From NCBI GenBank assembly GCA_946902875.1, contig OX336355.1, positions 11,272,847-11,336,846 on the forward strand: 64,000 nt of DNA, read 5' to 3'. The notes beneath the pieces are model-generated. The model did no database searches, was not told where the DNA came from, and saw nothing but the letters and a program-made list of their open reading frames with translations. Of the stretch, positions 1 to 9,240 are shown piece after piece (position 1 is the stretch's first letter; each line of letters opens with the position of its first letter). The DNA comes from Nematopogon swammerdamellus (lineage: Eukaryota > Arthropoda > Insecta > Lepidoptera > Adelidae). The translations under genes were made by a program, and so were the position numbers.

Positions 1-1090
1 AACAGGAGATATTCGTTCTGGACCATTGTCGTAGAGCCATTTCTACTCGCGATGTAGTTATCACGAATATACCAAAAAAAAGATAATTTTTTTTAGCCCA
101 AACTGTATTAAAAACTAAAAATCGTCAAAAATGGAGTTATCACTATTAGGCCAGTGACCACAGACATACTTCTGATCATCGCGATTAGGGAAATTATTCA
201 ATTAATTTATTTTCAGTGTGTGTACAAAATATTACATACTTATGTAGTATAAAAATATTTAATTAAATATTGTGGTTTGGAAGGAGCGAAGTGTACATAT
301 TATGTAGAATAGTTCATAGACCTTTCTAAACCTCACCTAACCTTAGAACGTGAAACCGTTTATCCGAAGTGACGCCGACAATGCGGGTAATTAGGACGAA
401 TAAAGTGTAAGTGCGACCGCAGCGCCGCCACACCGCCTAGTGACAGCTAGCGGCACTAATTAAACTCGTCATGGCAATATTATTGACCTATGATTTTGCT
501 ATTTATGGCGTTAATAATTTTTATGGTAAATTATGTTTACTGTAAACTTTAATTTATTTAAATGTTGCCTGGTGATTTGTTTACTATTATGCCACTGTGC
601 CTTCATATGCGATTAGTTACATACTCGTACCTACATACATACATCCACGTCAAACTCATACATAACCCTTCCTTAGGCGAGCGAAATTGTATGCAAAACT
701 ATAGTTTGTATACAATTTCTGAAATATAGTATATAATGTCATAATATCATGAGCATATAAGTACTTATTTACCAAACAATTATTTTGTTTTATACATTGA
801 ATTAAAAAGTACCTAATAAAAGCCTAAGGTTGCAGAAGTGAAAACATCAACGTTGTGCATTTTTGAATATTTTGGAATGGTTAGGGAATCATTTCGCACG
901 AATTGTTTTATTTATCAGTATAAAAGTACTATCATTTATGTGGTAAAATACAATATTCATTTATTGCGCTATCGTAGACAAACATGACAATTTATATTAC
1001 ATAAAAAATTTAACACTACAGAACTATTATAATTACCTATTTTACATCAAAAAGTTTATTTCTCAGAAAAATCAACTTTCATCCATAATT
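1..1090. other. AT-rich spacer, no gene seen
   Basis: No exon, RNA gene or recognised repeat is apparent. Positions 395-460 are locally GC-richer (CGCCGCCACACCGCC). An almost perfect palindrome of 37 bp sits at 683-719 (GAAATTGTATGC ... ATACAATTTC). The rest is A/T-rich sequence with short A and T runs. Confidence 0.5.
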
Positions 1091-1096
1091 TCAACG

Positions 1097-1260
1097 AATC
1101 TTACGCTTTTTCGATCAGGCTACGGATCTGACGCGAGTTTAACTTTTTTTACCCATCTAAAAAAAGTGCCAAGCGCCGCTAAATAAGTTTCGAATCTTAC
1201 GCTTTTTCGATCAGGCAGGCTACGGATCTGACGCGAGATCTGACGCGAGTTTAACATTTT
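1097..1260. repeat. Tandemly duplicated fragment of repeat family C
   Basis: The block CGAATCTTACGC...CTGACGCGAGTTTAAC occurs twice (about 1097-1142 and 1191-1255), separated by TTTACCCATCTAAAAAAAGTG and GCCAAGCGCCGCTAAA. The same words (GCGAGT-TAAC, TTTTTTACCCACCTAAAAAA, GTGCCAAGCGCCGCTAAA) form the right end of the inverted-repeat element at 31663-32027, so this is a duplicated partial copy of that family. Confidence 0.6.
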
Positions 1261-1306
1261 TCATCACTGTTACTGTTACCAAATCGCATTCCAGCCTCAA
1301 AACATT

Positions 1307-1329
1307 CCCCCCCCCCCCCCCCCCCCCCC
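1307..1329. repeat. Poly(C) tract, 23 C
   Basis: An uninterrupted run of 23 C residues (poly-G on the other strand) in AT-rich surroundings. Length calls in such runs are often unreliable in assemblies, so the true length may vary. Confidence 0.9.
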
Positions 1330-2525
1330 ACGGTATAAAGTTTGTACATAAAAAATTACCCTACGTTTAGACCACGCGCTAAGTAAGCTTATCCCTTGTA
1401 CCCGTTCGAACCTAAACTACGATTTTAAACAATTTCACAGCGGCAGAGTAACGTGACGGATAAAAAAACTTGCCAGACGTCACGAACCGATTTCTCACCG
1501 AAATTAAATGAACTCATCAAAGACGGCCAAACAAAGTCACTATTCATTACATAAGTTCCCACAAGCGAAGATCCCAATTACACGCAAATGAACACACCCC
1601 TTTGTCTCCTTCAATTCGAACTTTTAATTGCAGTTGAACCCAATCAAGATCGAATTTCGGTGCAAAAAACGTTAAACTTCTAAATCCTTTGTTAACACAT
1701 TCGGACGTCATTAATCAAGGCGAGCGGGTTGAATTTCACGCTGTCAGTCGGATAGAAAGGGTTTAATGTTATCCTTGGGCTTGAGGTTTTGATAGTGAAA
1801 TTCGTTGGAACAGTGCCATATTTGAATTTTAAATACTTAGACAACTGTTGAATTTGACTTGAAATAATTCTTCGAAATATATTAGATTCTATATATTTAA
1901 TTCAATATTACAATGTACAAATTCACTTATTAGAAAATCACAATAACAATGAAAAAAAAACTAAAACTAAAATTAACACCTATTAAATAAAAAAAATTTC
2001 ATCCATCTCCGCCGACTCCTCCACCGTGCCCAAAACACTAGCCGCGTTGTGGTTATATTTATATTTAATGCATATTTATTTTTTAATGCAAGACGGACGA
2101 AGTGAGTTACTATAATATGTATATATGAATATATCCGTAGATAGAACCAATCTACGTTCTATCGAAATAAACTAGGCAACTTTTACAGTGTTTGGCACTA
2201 AAACAAGAAAAACCAGGAGGCAAGTTTGGAAACTGTTAACCTTTTAAAAAAATTACATTAAAAAAATTTCGTCACCAAACCGAGAATAAATTCTGTTAAT
2301 TAATGGTAACTTAACCCTTTCATACCATCGCGGAATAAATCAAATCATTGGCAGACAGCACTTCTCAACATCTAAATATTTTATTTTTAAATATTTTTAA
2401 GAATACCTACGACCACTTATTACGTAATTTAAATGTATATCCTATTAGCTTAGTGAAAACGTTGCAGGTTACCTGGTACCTAGCTTAGACAGCACGATTA
2501 AAAGAGTACCTCTTATTAGCTAGTT
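1330..2525. other. AT-rich spacer, nothing recognised
   Basis: No open reading frame of note, no repeat family I can tie to other parts of the window, no RNA-like fold. Several frame-breaking stops occur in all frames. Confidence 0.5.
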
Positions 2526-2892
2526 GTCAGAACCGGTAGCTCAGTGGTCCGATCGGTCGACTGTCGTTCGTGATATTAAACACACCTGGGCGCGTTCAGA
2601 ACTTGGATGGGTGACCGTTCGACCGATGGAGGCGGACCGTGGTTCGGGGTCCACGTAAAACTATAGGTTCCTTCCCTTTTTACCTTACTAGGTTGAAGGT
2701 TTTATGCGCCCGGGTTAATACCACTGCACTGAATAAAAGTTCGGTCGAAGTGGCTATGTAAATAGTTCGTGTTTTTGGTCAACTGTGAAGACACAAAGGG
2801 AAGCACTATGGCACCTATTTCACCAAGGTGTTATGGACTGACATCGCGGATGTAGCTAACCGTGTCAGTTTCCATAAAATAAAATAAAAAAA
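2526..2892 (+). mobile_element. SINE family A, full-length copy (tRNA/5S-like head)
   Basis: This is the most complete plus-strand copy of the commonest SINE here. Head: A-box-like TAGCTCAGTGGT at 2537-2548, a 5S-rRNA-like block ACTTGGATGGGTGACCG at 2601-2617, and a B-box-like GGTTCGGGGTCC at 2641-2652. The central core follows (GTAAAACTATAGG, TACTAGG, GGGTTAATACCACTGCACTGAA), then GGCTATGTAAATAGTTCGTGTTTT, and a tail GTTATGG-CTGACATC-CGGATGT...GTGTCAGTTTCCATAAAA ending in A-rich DNA. SINEs do not code for protein and borrow LINE machinery. The A box/B box pair suggests pol III transcription of the source; this copy carries substitutions and is probably inert. Confidence 0.75.
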
Positions 2893-3625
2893 CCTTTTAA
2901 TCATACGACAGACAGACAAGTTGTTACACTGTCTGGTCCATAATCTAGCCAAATATGGGTTTTTGAAAAAATCGCACTATTTACGAATTAGCGCTTTGAA
3001 AAGGTTTATTGAGCCAATTATTTGAGTAGCTACAGCGTCTGGTATCCGTGATGTCAACTTTTCTCCTCCGTCGCATCGTCGTCGGCTCTTTAGTAGAGAA
3101 GAGAAGTTTGAGAAGCAAACGTAACGCTTAACCCTTCCACTCCCCAACTGACAACAGTAAAGATCCATCTCAACTCAACCCGTCAAGGGATGATGGATCA
3201 AGATATTAATACCAAAAGCGTGGCGAATCGAAACAAAACTTAACCCCTTTTCTATGCATATCTAATGACTTAGGTACGACTCGGCGACGCGACGGTCGCC
3301 TAATGACTGTGATTTTATAGGGTTCCGAGGTTTACTTCTACGTAGGCATCTCTGTCTGTCTGTCTTTACTTTAGCAGTTCAATTATTTATCTAGGTAGAG
3401 CTACTTCGAAAATTTTCCAATCACTGAAAATTTTATATAAAAATTTTAATAACAAATCGTAAATAAAAAAACATTTTGTTTTTCTGATTAATTTATATGT
3501 GCTTTTATTGTTCGAACCATATTTTAACAATTAAATAATTTATTATCAAATTGTTTAGATTGCTCATCTAATATGTAATCACTAGAATTTTTATATTTAT
3601 ATTTTGTATGAATTTTTATACTATA
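2893..3625. other. AT-rich spacer with a small arthropod-repeat fragment
   Basis: Mostly unremarkable. At about 3318-3366 there is GGGTTCCGAGG followed by TCTGTCTGTCTGTC, a worn fragment of the family E repeat seen in longer form at 28092 and 28801. No exon recognised. Confidence 0.45.
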
Positions 3626-3894
3626 CACGGTGTTGCAACCCCAACCGTTAAACCCGAAAGGGGGTTATTCTGTACATGAAACCGAACAACTTTTGTTCTA
3701 CGACTTTTAATTTGAAGAAAAAAAAAATATTTTCCACATACATTTTGAGAATAGGCATTAAAATTTTGTATGGAAAAAATAAATTTTATTTTTGTTTCAA
3801 TAATTTTTTTCGCCGCATAAGTTATTTAGTATCACATATAGAACCACACCCTGATGTCAGTTAAAAATATTACGGGGGCAATTGCAACACCGTG
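3626..3894. mobile_element. MITE with TA-flanked CACGGTGTTGCAA terminal inverted repeats
   Basis: The ends are exact inverted copies: CACGGTGTTGCAA at 3626-3638 and TTGCAACACCGTG at 3882-3894, each bordered by TA (TATA on both sides). The body is about 269 bp, AT-rich, with no transposase. TA flanks and size fit a non-autonomous Tc1/mariner-type or similar element; the superfamily is inference. A 62-codon frame inside has no recognisable features and is taken as chance. Confidence 0.7.
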
Positions 3895-4240
3895 TATAAT
3901 GTTGATACTTTGTTGAAATAATATGTTAGATCTTAAACGATTAAAATTTCAATATTGTTACGTGTTTTAAGTTTCTACTGGTATTTCTAAAATGCTCTTT
4001 GTTAATGAAATTTTCAGAATGTTATTCCATTTAGATAATCTGATGGTACATAACTGCAAATTGTCCCCCGCGTCAGAGCTAAGACCACTCATCTCAAATC
4101 ACCGGCAGAATCCCTCATCCGGAAAATGCCTCAAATCCGTCATGTTCTCGCTATCACTAAATTATCTCAAATCACAGTCGTGGCGGCCTAACCCAGTGAC
4201 GTATCGAAGGGGCTGTATAGAGGGCCCCGATTTGCCCCTT
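3895..4240. other. Spacer, nothing recognised
   Basis: No repeat or exon recognised between the MITE and the family B copy that follows. Confidence 0.4.
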
Positions 4241-4241
4241 C

Positions 4242-4520
4242 ACACGCATACATACCACACGCTGTATCCCGACAATCGGGGCCAGCAGAGAAATCGGTGT
4301 TGTGCTGCAAGTACTCTTATAAATTACAGCACAACACCGACCAGCACGTTTAACAAAGTACGAGGACAAGATAACAAGTAAGGCACGAAGACCCACCTGC
4401 TGCATAACTCGGTGGAAGGGTGAGAGTTGGAGGTAGCCTGACGTCTTTTAGCATGGCATCTTGTCCTTATCCCTTGGTCGCTTTTTACGACATGCACGGG
4501 GAGAGATGCAGTGTGTATGA
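4242..4520 (-). mobile_element. Family B retroposon, truncated copy
   Basis: Read on the minus strand this matches the family B body: GGGGAGAGATGCAGT / TCGCTTTTTACGACATGC near 4480-4515, the conserved stem GGTGTTGTGCTG (4302-4313) and CAGCACAACACC, and CATACATACCACACGCTG at the microsatellite end. The head beyond ACTGCATCTCTCC is missing or replaced. Frames running through it on either strand are repeat DNA, not genes. Confidence 0.8.
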
Positions 4521-4754
4521 GTCTATACTAATCGATAATCGATCGAGGACCTGAATTCGCATGTCAGACCGATTTTGCACCGATAGGTAAAGTGGAAATG
4601 TAAAATTTGGCCCCTGGGGGCGATAACATCTTGTAGCTAAGTAAAACGAGTCGGATTCGGCGAACTATGGGAGTAGATTTTCGAGACCATATGGATTATC
4701 GACCCCTGTGATAATTGTCTCAATACGGCCCTGCAAAACGCCTAAATCACAATC

Positions 4755-4850
4755 ACTCGTCGTCCAATCAGCGCAGAGGCGTGCAGCGGAAGATTCAAGA
4801 TGGCGGCCGGAAGTGTGCCGCACGACAGTCGCGCCGCCCGGAAACGTACT
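4755..4850 (+). promoter_or_regulatory. Candidate CpG-rich promoter (CCAAT box plus AAGATGGCGGC)
   Basis: A GC-rich island in AT-rich DNA holds CCAATCAG (4764-4771), the NF-Y-type box, and AAGATGGCGGCC (4798-4807), the YY1-type element often found just after the start of transcription of housekeeping genes. The ATG at 4800 opens a 25-codon frame (starts MAAGSVPHDS) that ends at TGA, so if it is coding it must be spliced. Motif identities are established knowledge; the promoter call is inference. Confidence 0.35.
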
Positions 4851-5580
4851 TGCCATTTGATAAATAGTTGTTCTTGAACAGTTTTTTCTGATGCAAATTA
4901 GGGGGTGGAGTGACGAATGTTTGTCACAATTTCGGGATGGATTAAATTTGGGCGCGAACGGCGAAACATTGATGTGCGTCTGTGAATCTGCTTCTTGTGA
5001 AGGGGGATAAGGAGGGAATTTCATTTATAACGTTTGAGTGCGTTCACGCAATTATGCATTCGTGTCAATGTTAAAATGTTATATTTTGTTCCCAAAGTGC
5101 TAGAGCCCGGAAAGTCCTACTCTCTTAAATTTTATTAACTTATGTAACCCATTACTTTATGTTACTTTGGTAAATATGTACATACATTGATGGCTACCTT
5201 ATAAAATGAAGTGATGTACCAAATAATTTATTGTGTATGTATTACAAAATTAATATTATGTAAGTAGGTACTCATATAACCAACTTATCTAACTTCCAGT
5301 CCAATAATCTACAATGGTGTATATGAAAATTCTTACTAGGCATACTTATGTAGTGTCAGTTAACACCTTGTCAGTTAATCACAGACATTTTGTTTCCTTT
5401 AAAATGTTCCATCCTTTCTTATTTTATTATCAAATTTTAATTATACCGTCACATAAACATAATACCTACCATGTTCTGAGTGTCCACCGACCATTGAATG
5501 TCTACAATTTCGCTAATTAACTCTCACTGTTTCAACCTTTTAACGGAAACTAACTGCATTTTTGCAATGCGGTAGGAAGT
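4851..5580. other. AT-rich spacer, nothing recognised
   Basis: No exon or repeat family recognised. A 119-codon minus-strand frame overlaps the left part and shows no family features; it is likely chance in the locally GC-richer stretch. Confidence 0.4.
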
Positions 5581-5746
5581 CACGGACGGATTACTATACT
5601 TGCGCGCGCGCGGCACGCTTCCATATATAAATCCTGAGTCATCGGTAGATCGCGTACTTCTGAGCACATCTGCTTGTTGTAATAGTAAGTGGAAATATTA
5701 ATAGCGAAACATGGAGCGGTGTCTATTAGTTTTAATTATGGTGTAG
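5581..5746 (+). promoter_or_regulatory. Candidate TATA promoter with short first exon
   Basis: CATATATAAATC gives a TATA box at 5624-5630, preceded by a GC-dinucleotide stretch TGCGCGCGCGCGGC. Transcription would start near 5654. Downstream are a GTAAGT donor at 5685-5690 and an ATG at 5711 opening a 12-codon, strongly hydrophobic frame (MERCLLVLIMV then TAG) like the beginning of a signal peptide. Either a spliced noncoding leader or a short signal-peptide first exon could be encoded. No continuing exon is recognisable downstream, so this is a hypothesis. Confidence 0.3.
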
Positions 5747-6180
5747 AATATGTAGGAATCAGACTATCCTACCCTGGACCCTATTTTCCGTGATAGGTAC
5801 TTAAACTTGTATCTTATTATTCTCTAAATACTTCACCTGCATCTATCAGTTTTTTTTTAATTTTAGTTATGTGACCGATGTCGATTTTACTGCTGACATT
5901 TAAAATCTGTATTTGATGTATTTTTTTGAATTTACAATGTTTTTAATTTAATGTTACATAAATATAATATTACTTACATTCGCATTAGTTACAGTCGCAA
6001 TAATCTATTGCATTTAATTTATGTTTAAATATGACTTAGATTTGAATGAAAATATTCTATCTGAATCTTACAGCATAATATTCAATATGGAATCGTGCAA
6101 GTTCACTTAATGCAGTAGATTGCGTCATAGCTGCTAATATAAGATGCAACTTTGTTTAAAAATCTAGAGAGAATACGTCA
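5747..6180. other. AT-rich spacer
   Basis: No exon or repeat recognised. Confidence 0.4.
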
Positions 6181-6181
6181 T

Positions 6182-6312
6182 CGACCCGATGGCGGAATTG
6201 GTAACGCGCTGGCGGGTCAAGCTGGAGTTCCAAGTTCGATACCTGGTCGGGACGTACTTTGCATTTCCCTTCATATTACAAGATGTATGTATGTATGTAT
6301 GTATGTATGTAT
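6182..6312 (+). mobile_element. tRNA-like SINE fragment with ATGT tail
   Basis: GACCCGA (6183-6189) and TCGGGAC (6247-6253) can pair in six of seven positions like an acceptor stem; between them are a D-arm-like TGGCGGAATTGGTAACGCGC (A box) and CAAGTTCGATACC (B box, T arm). No anticodon stem forms, so it is not a working tRNA. A (GTAT)n stretch follows at 6284-6312. Best read as the head of a short tRNA-derived SINE. Confidence 0.55.
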
Positions 6313-6512
6313 GTTCGCTTATATATCAAGAACGCTTATGCTATTCGCTTGCAGTTTTTGCCCATGTGATGGATGCGACATATATCCTCCAGATTATAGG
6401 CATCACGCCGTTAATCATATGATCCGAACAGTGGGTTAGAAGTGAACGGAGTCGGAAAAAAATCTACCAATGTCTTTACCGCAAGCGGAGCCGCGAGCAC
6501 AACTGAGGAGAG
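6313..6512 (+). mobile_element. Helitron-like remnant, 3' end
   Basis: Degenerate body (TATATATCAAGAACGCT; GGCATCACGCCGTTAATCATATG; GTGGGTTAGAAGTGAACGGAG) ending AAGCGGAGCCGCGAGCACAACTGAG at 6483-6508. The GCGGAGCCGC hairpin just before the end is typical of the commonest lepidopteran Helitron-like repeats, whose intact end reads AGCTAGT. Confidence 0.55.
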
Positions 6513-7172
6513 TCTGTTCAAAAGGAACTATATCCGTTGTAACAGAATTTTCAGTAGAGCTTTGGTTAAACTGATAGCTAATTTAAACTTACGATATTGG
6601 AAATAGGCCTTTTTGACCAACATTGTTGCTTTCAATCGTAATTTTCTATAGGGAATAGTTCGTTTTGACCATTCAAATTTTACAGGGAGATGTATTTGAA
6701 TACAAAGACTGAGAATCCGTCAAAAAACGCGCAACTCGTCGAAACGGAAATAGTTTCTATTGAACATATGCTCCTCAACTAGTCTATAATATTTAGTGCT
6801 AATTTATCTGAAAATTTTACCCACACATTAAACGAAAGCACATAAAATGACGTGGTTTTTCACCCCGACAATTTTTTCCGCACTTTCATGTCGACAACGG
6901 CCTTATAATAACGGCATTGCTCCAAGGTGGGTGTTATTGCAAATACGCGCATATGCATGGAAATAAATACCCAGACATTGCATTGTCATACGTTCCATAT
7001 ATTTTACCTTGTTACCAATATTTGGTCGGCATGCACACCATTTGTAGCAGACACCTACAATATGTGAGTTTTTTCGCATTTTGCGACGGAACCCTAACAA
7101 AATATTTTTTTTATAAATTAAATATCTGTTTTATCTAGGTACGTATTCTCTTCCAGAAATATTTCAAGTGTA
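6513..7172. other. Spacer, nothing recognised
   Basis: No repeat or exon identified; two overlapping short frames near 6903-7138 have no features. Confidence 0.4.
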
Positions 7173-7482
7173 GCGTAGACCGACCGAGGCTACTATGCGG
7201 ATATCTCGGTGGTTCGGATTCCACGTAAAACTGTAGGTCCCTTCGCTTCCTTCCTTACTCGGTGGTAGGGTTCAACCCGCCCGGGTTGGTACCTCCGCAC
7301 TAAATGAAACGTTTGTCGAAACGGCTATGTAAATAGTTTGTGTTTTCCGTCCAGTTCAGTGTAGCCGGCACGATCGAAGGGAAGCACTGACATTGCACCT
7401 AGTTGACCCGGTGTTATGGGCTGACATCACGGATGTTGTAGGTGATGTAGCCAATCCTGTCAGTTTCCATAAAAAAAAATCT
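7173..7482 (+). mobile_element. SINE family A copy lacking most of the head
   Basis: Retains the B-box-like GGTTCGGATTCC (7211-7222) and the complete core and tail: GTAAAACTGTAGGTCCCTT, TGGTAGGGTTCAACCCGCCC, GGTTGGTACCTCCGCACT, GTTATGGGCTGACATCACGG, ATGTTGTAGGTGATGTAGCC, then TTTCCATAAAAAAAAA. The A box and 5S-like block are degraded. It abuts an oppositely oriented copy at 7488. Confidence 0.8.
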
Positions 7483-7487
7483 CACGT

Positions 7488-7762
7488 CCAGTACGGTGGT
7501 ACAAACCCAATCGCCTACAATTTGAGCTTACGATCTAGTAAGAGGCAAAGGAAGGGACCTACAGTTTTACACTGATTCCGAACGGTGAAGCAACAGGTGT
7601 ATTTTAAATTTGTAACACGTAAACTAAAAAAAACACACATTGTGTGCACTATGTTTTTCCATCAGACAAAAAACCATTAGGTCATATCGGCCGGATTCGA
7701 ACCTCGGACCTTGATAGAGACCAAGAGTCCAACCAATACCGCGGCCAACACTCGCGCCGCTC
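7488..7762 (-). mobile_element. SINE with plain tRNA-like head on the family A core
   Basis: On the minus strand the head reads GCGGTATTGGTTGGACTC (A-box region) ... GAGGTTCGAATCC (B box, 7690-7702), then GGTTTTTTGTCTGATGG, GTTGCTTCACCGTTCGGAAT, and finally the family A core (AAAACTGTAGGTCCCTTCC, ACTAG, GTTTGTACCACCGTACTGGA) at 7488-7575. The core is that of the tRNA/5S-headed copies, but the head is a different tRNA-derived module. The far tail is missing. Confidence 0.65.
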
Positions 7763-8100
7763 AAATGCTATGTATTTTGGTTCTATCCTAGTTGAAACAC
7801 CTTCCACGTGTTTACTTCCTTGCGCATGTGTAATGGAGGGCGACCGAGCACGTAAGGTCAAACTAGTAGCAGATGTGCGGAAGGTGTGGTCGATGCGGGT
7901 GAATTAATTATACAAAATTATAAATGTAAGTTATGGAATTTGTGAAGAATGTTTTGCAAAATCATGTATAAGTGCGGACTTTCGACAAAAATTATTCTCT
8001 TATCTCACAAATAATGTCATCAAAGTTTGATTTATTGGCGTGCAAATTACTTCATATGTTTTTAAATTATGAGTGAAGTTGAAGCGATAAAAATATTCGT
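7763..8100. other. Spacer, nothing recognised
   Basis: No exon or repeat recognised. Confidence 0.4.
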
Positions 8101-8101
8101 A

Positions 8102-8269
8102 CAGTACCCGTCAGTAAACGATGTGCATCGAGCTTTAGAAAGAGATAATCCGGCTATAGAGCGTCTTCTCTGTCGCACAGAGACGTGCGAGTTCGTGCGA
8201 CAGAGATGACGCTCTACAACCGGATTGTCTTTTCTAAAGCCCGATGTTCATTATTTACTGCCGATACTG
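8102..8269. repeat. Palindromic hairpin element, about 168 bp
   Basis: Two arms of roughly 75 bp are inverted copies: CAGTAAACGATG..CATCG...GCTTTAGAAA...AATCCGG...AGAGCGTC...TCTGTCGCAC on the left and GTGCGACAGAGATGACGCTC...CCGGATT...TTTCTAAAGC...CGATG...TTTACTG on the right, with a short centre AGAGACGTGCGAGTTC. No coding capacity. Typical of a hairpin-type MITE; transcription would give a long, mostly double-stranded RNA. Confidence 0.75.
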
Positions 8270-8561
8270 TGCAAGTTTATTTGAGTGGACGATTCTTCCT
8301 CAATGTCCATATAGATGAGACCATCATATACTTACTACTGATGGGTTTAGGTACGTACAAATAGTAGTGATTATTTGCACAAAGATGCCTAAGACCAACC
8401 ACGTGTTCTATATGCCCGTTCTAGACTTTCATATTGTGGTGGTCTAGACTAGCATTCGCACGTATCTCGCATATCACGCCATCTATCGGCGTCCGTTCAT
8501 AATTTTATGTTAAAATGTTTGGATAATTCGATAGATGGCGCTCTACATATTATGATACTCG
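8270..8561. repeat. Spacer holding a CGCCATCTATCG inverted pair
   Basis: ACGCCATCTATCGGCG near 8477-8492 and CGATAGATGGCG near 8529-8540 are inverted copies about 50 bp apart. A related word, CGCCATCTATTGATGCG, occurs near 13092. Short repeats with this word are frequent in lepidopteran DNA (from memory). Otherwise nothing seen. Confidence 0.4.
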
Positions 8562-8655
8562 TATGGGGTTCCCCCTTAATTTTTTACTTTTTGATTTTTT
8601 ATTCTTTGTTGTCATATCCGCCATAATAATAATAACACATATTCTGTGAAAAGTT
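8562..8655 (+). repeat. Family E repeat fragment
   Basis: GTATGGGGTTCCCCCTTAAT ... TTGTTGTCATATCCGCC ... ATAATAACACATATTCTGTG and AAAAGTTCA match the middle of the elements at 28092-28432 and 28801-29152. Ends are missing. Confidence 0.6.
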
Positions 8656-8663
8656 CATTAAGT

Positions 8664-9012
8664 ACCGCATGGGGCCGGTACTTAAAAATAATATCTCCAC
8701 TGCATCTCTCCCCGTGCATGTCGTAAAAGGCGACTTAGTCCCTTAGTTAGAAGACGATGCTGTGCTAAAGGGCGACAGGTCAGCCACCTCTCACCTTGGC
8801 ACGGTCCTTCCACCAAGTCATGCAGCAGGTAGATCCGAGGGTAGATCTTCGTGCCTTACTTGCTGCTTACAGTAATATTTTCCGATCACTTTGCTAAACG
8901 TGGTGGTCGGTGTTGTGCTGTAATTTACAAGAGTACTTGCAGCGCAACACCGATTACTCTGCTTACCCCGATTGTCGAGATAGAGCGTGTGGTATGTATG
9001 TACGTATGTAGG
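8664..9012 (+). mobile_element. Family B retroposon, near full-length
   Basis: Starts GCATGGGGCCGGTACTT, continues CTCTCCCCGTGCATGTCG, TGCTAAAGGGCGACAGG, CACCTTGGCACGGTCCTTCC, GTGGTGGTCGGTGTTGTGC, stem partners 8908-8920 and 8940-8952 (one G:T-type change), TGCTTACCCCGATTGTCG, and ends in GTATGTATGTACGTATGTA. It carries a small internal duplication (GTAGATCCGAGGGTAGATC). The following LINE relic at 9020 begins only a few bases later. Confidence 0.85.
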
Positions 9013-9019
9013 GATCCTA

Positions 9020-9240
9020 TTAAGCAGGACTATGAGTTCGTCGCCTTTGCTGTGTTCGCTGTTTGGAGTGTGGAGCCCGGTCGCTGAAGAGCTCGGTCCG
9101 GGGAGCGTCGACCGACAAAGCGTCCCTCACACAAACTATCAGGCTCGCCATCCAGCGAGAGAACGCGGCAACCACCGAGCAATCCTTGGCGGAAACCGTC
9201 CTCCGAACAATGAGTAATGTTCCGAGTACTCATAAATATT
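9020..9240 (+). pseudogene. LINE reverse-transcriptase C-terminal relic
   Basis: Pieces in shifting frames spell the end of a non-LTR retrotransposon protein: YEFVAFAV, then FGVWSP(VAEEL) in another frame, then SLTQTIRLAIQRENAA in a third. The order (position of E-FVPFAVET, GVW, then IRLAIQRGNAAS) is the same as in the cleaner copy at 44762-45045, so they belong to one LINE type. At least two frameshifts separate the blocks. It is 5'-truncated and dead. The clade is not assigned; the family call rests on remembered C-terminal sequences and on agreement with the other copy here. Confidence 0.55.

Noticed and set aside
2601..2617. 5S rRNA gene
   Set aside because: Only about 17-20 bases resemble 5S rRNA and they recur inside SINE copies; the rest of a 120-base 5S gene is absent.
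3992..4381. 129-codon plus-strand protein
   Set aside because: Its second half is antisense family B retroposon.
4665..5024. 119-codon protein on the minus strand
   Set aside because: No domain or codon pattern; overlaps a promoter-like GC island on the other strand.
6182..6253. tRNA gene
   Set aside because: Acceptor and T arm can form, but there is no anticodon stem, and a microsatellite tail follows; a SINE head fits better.
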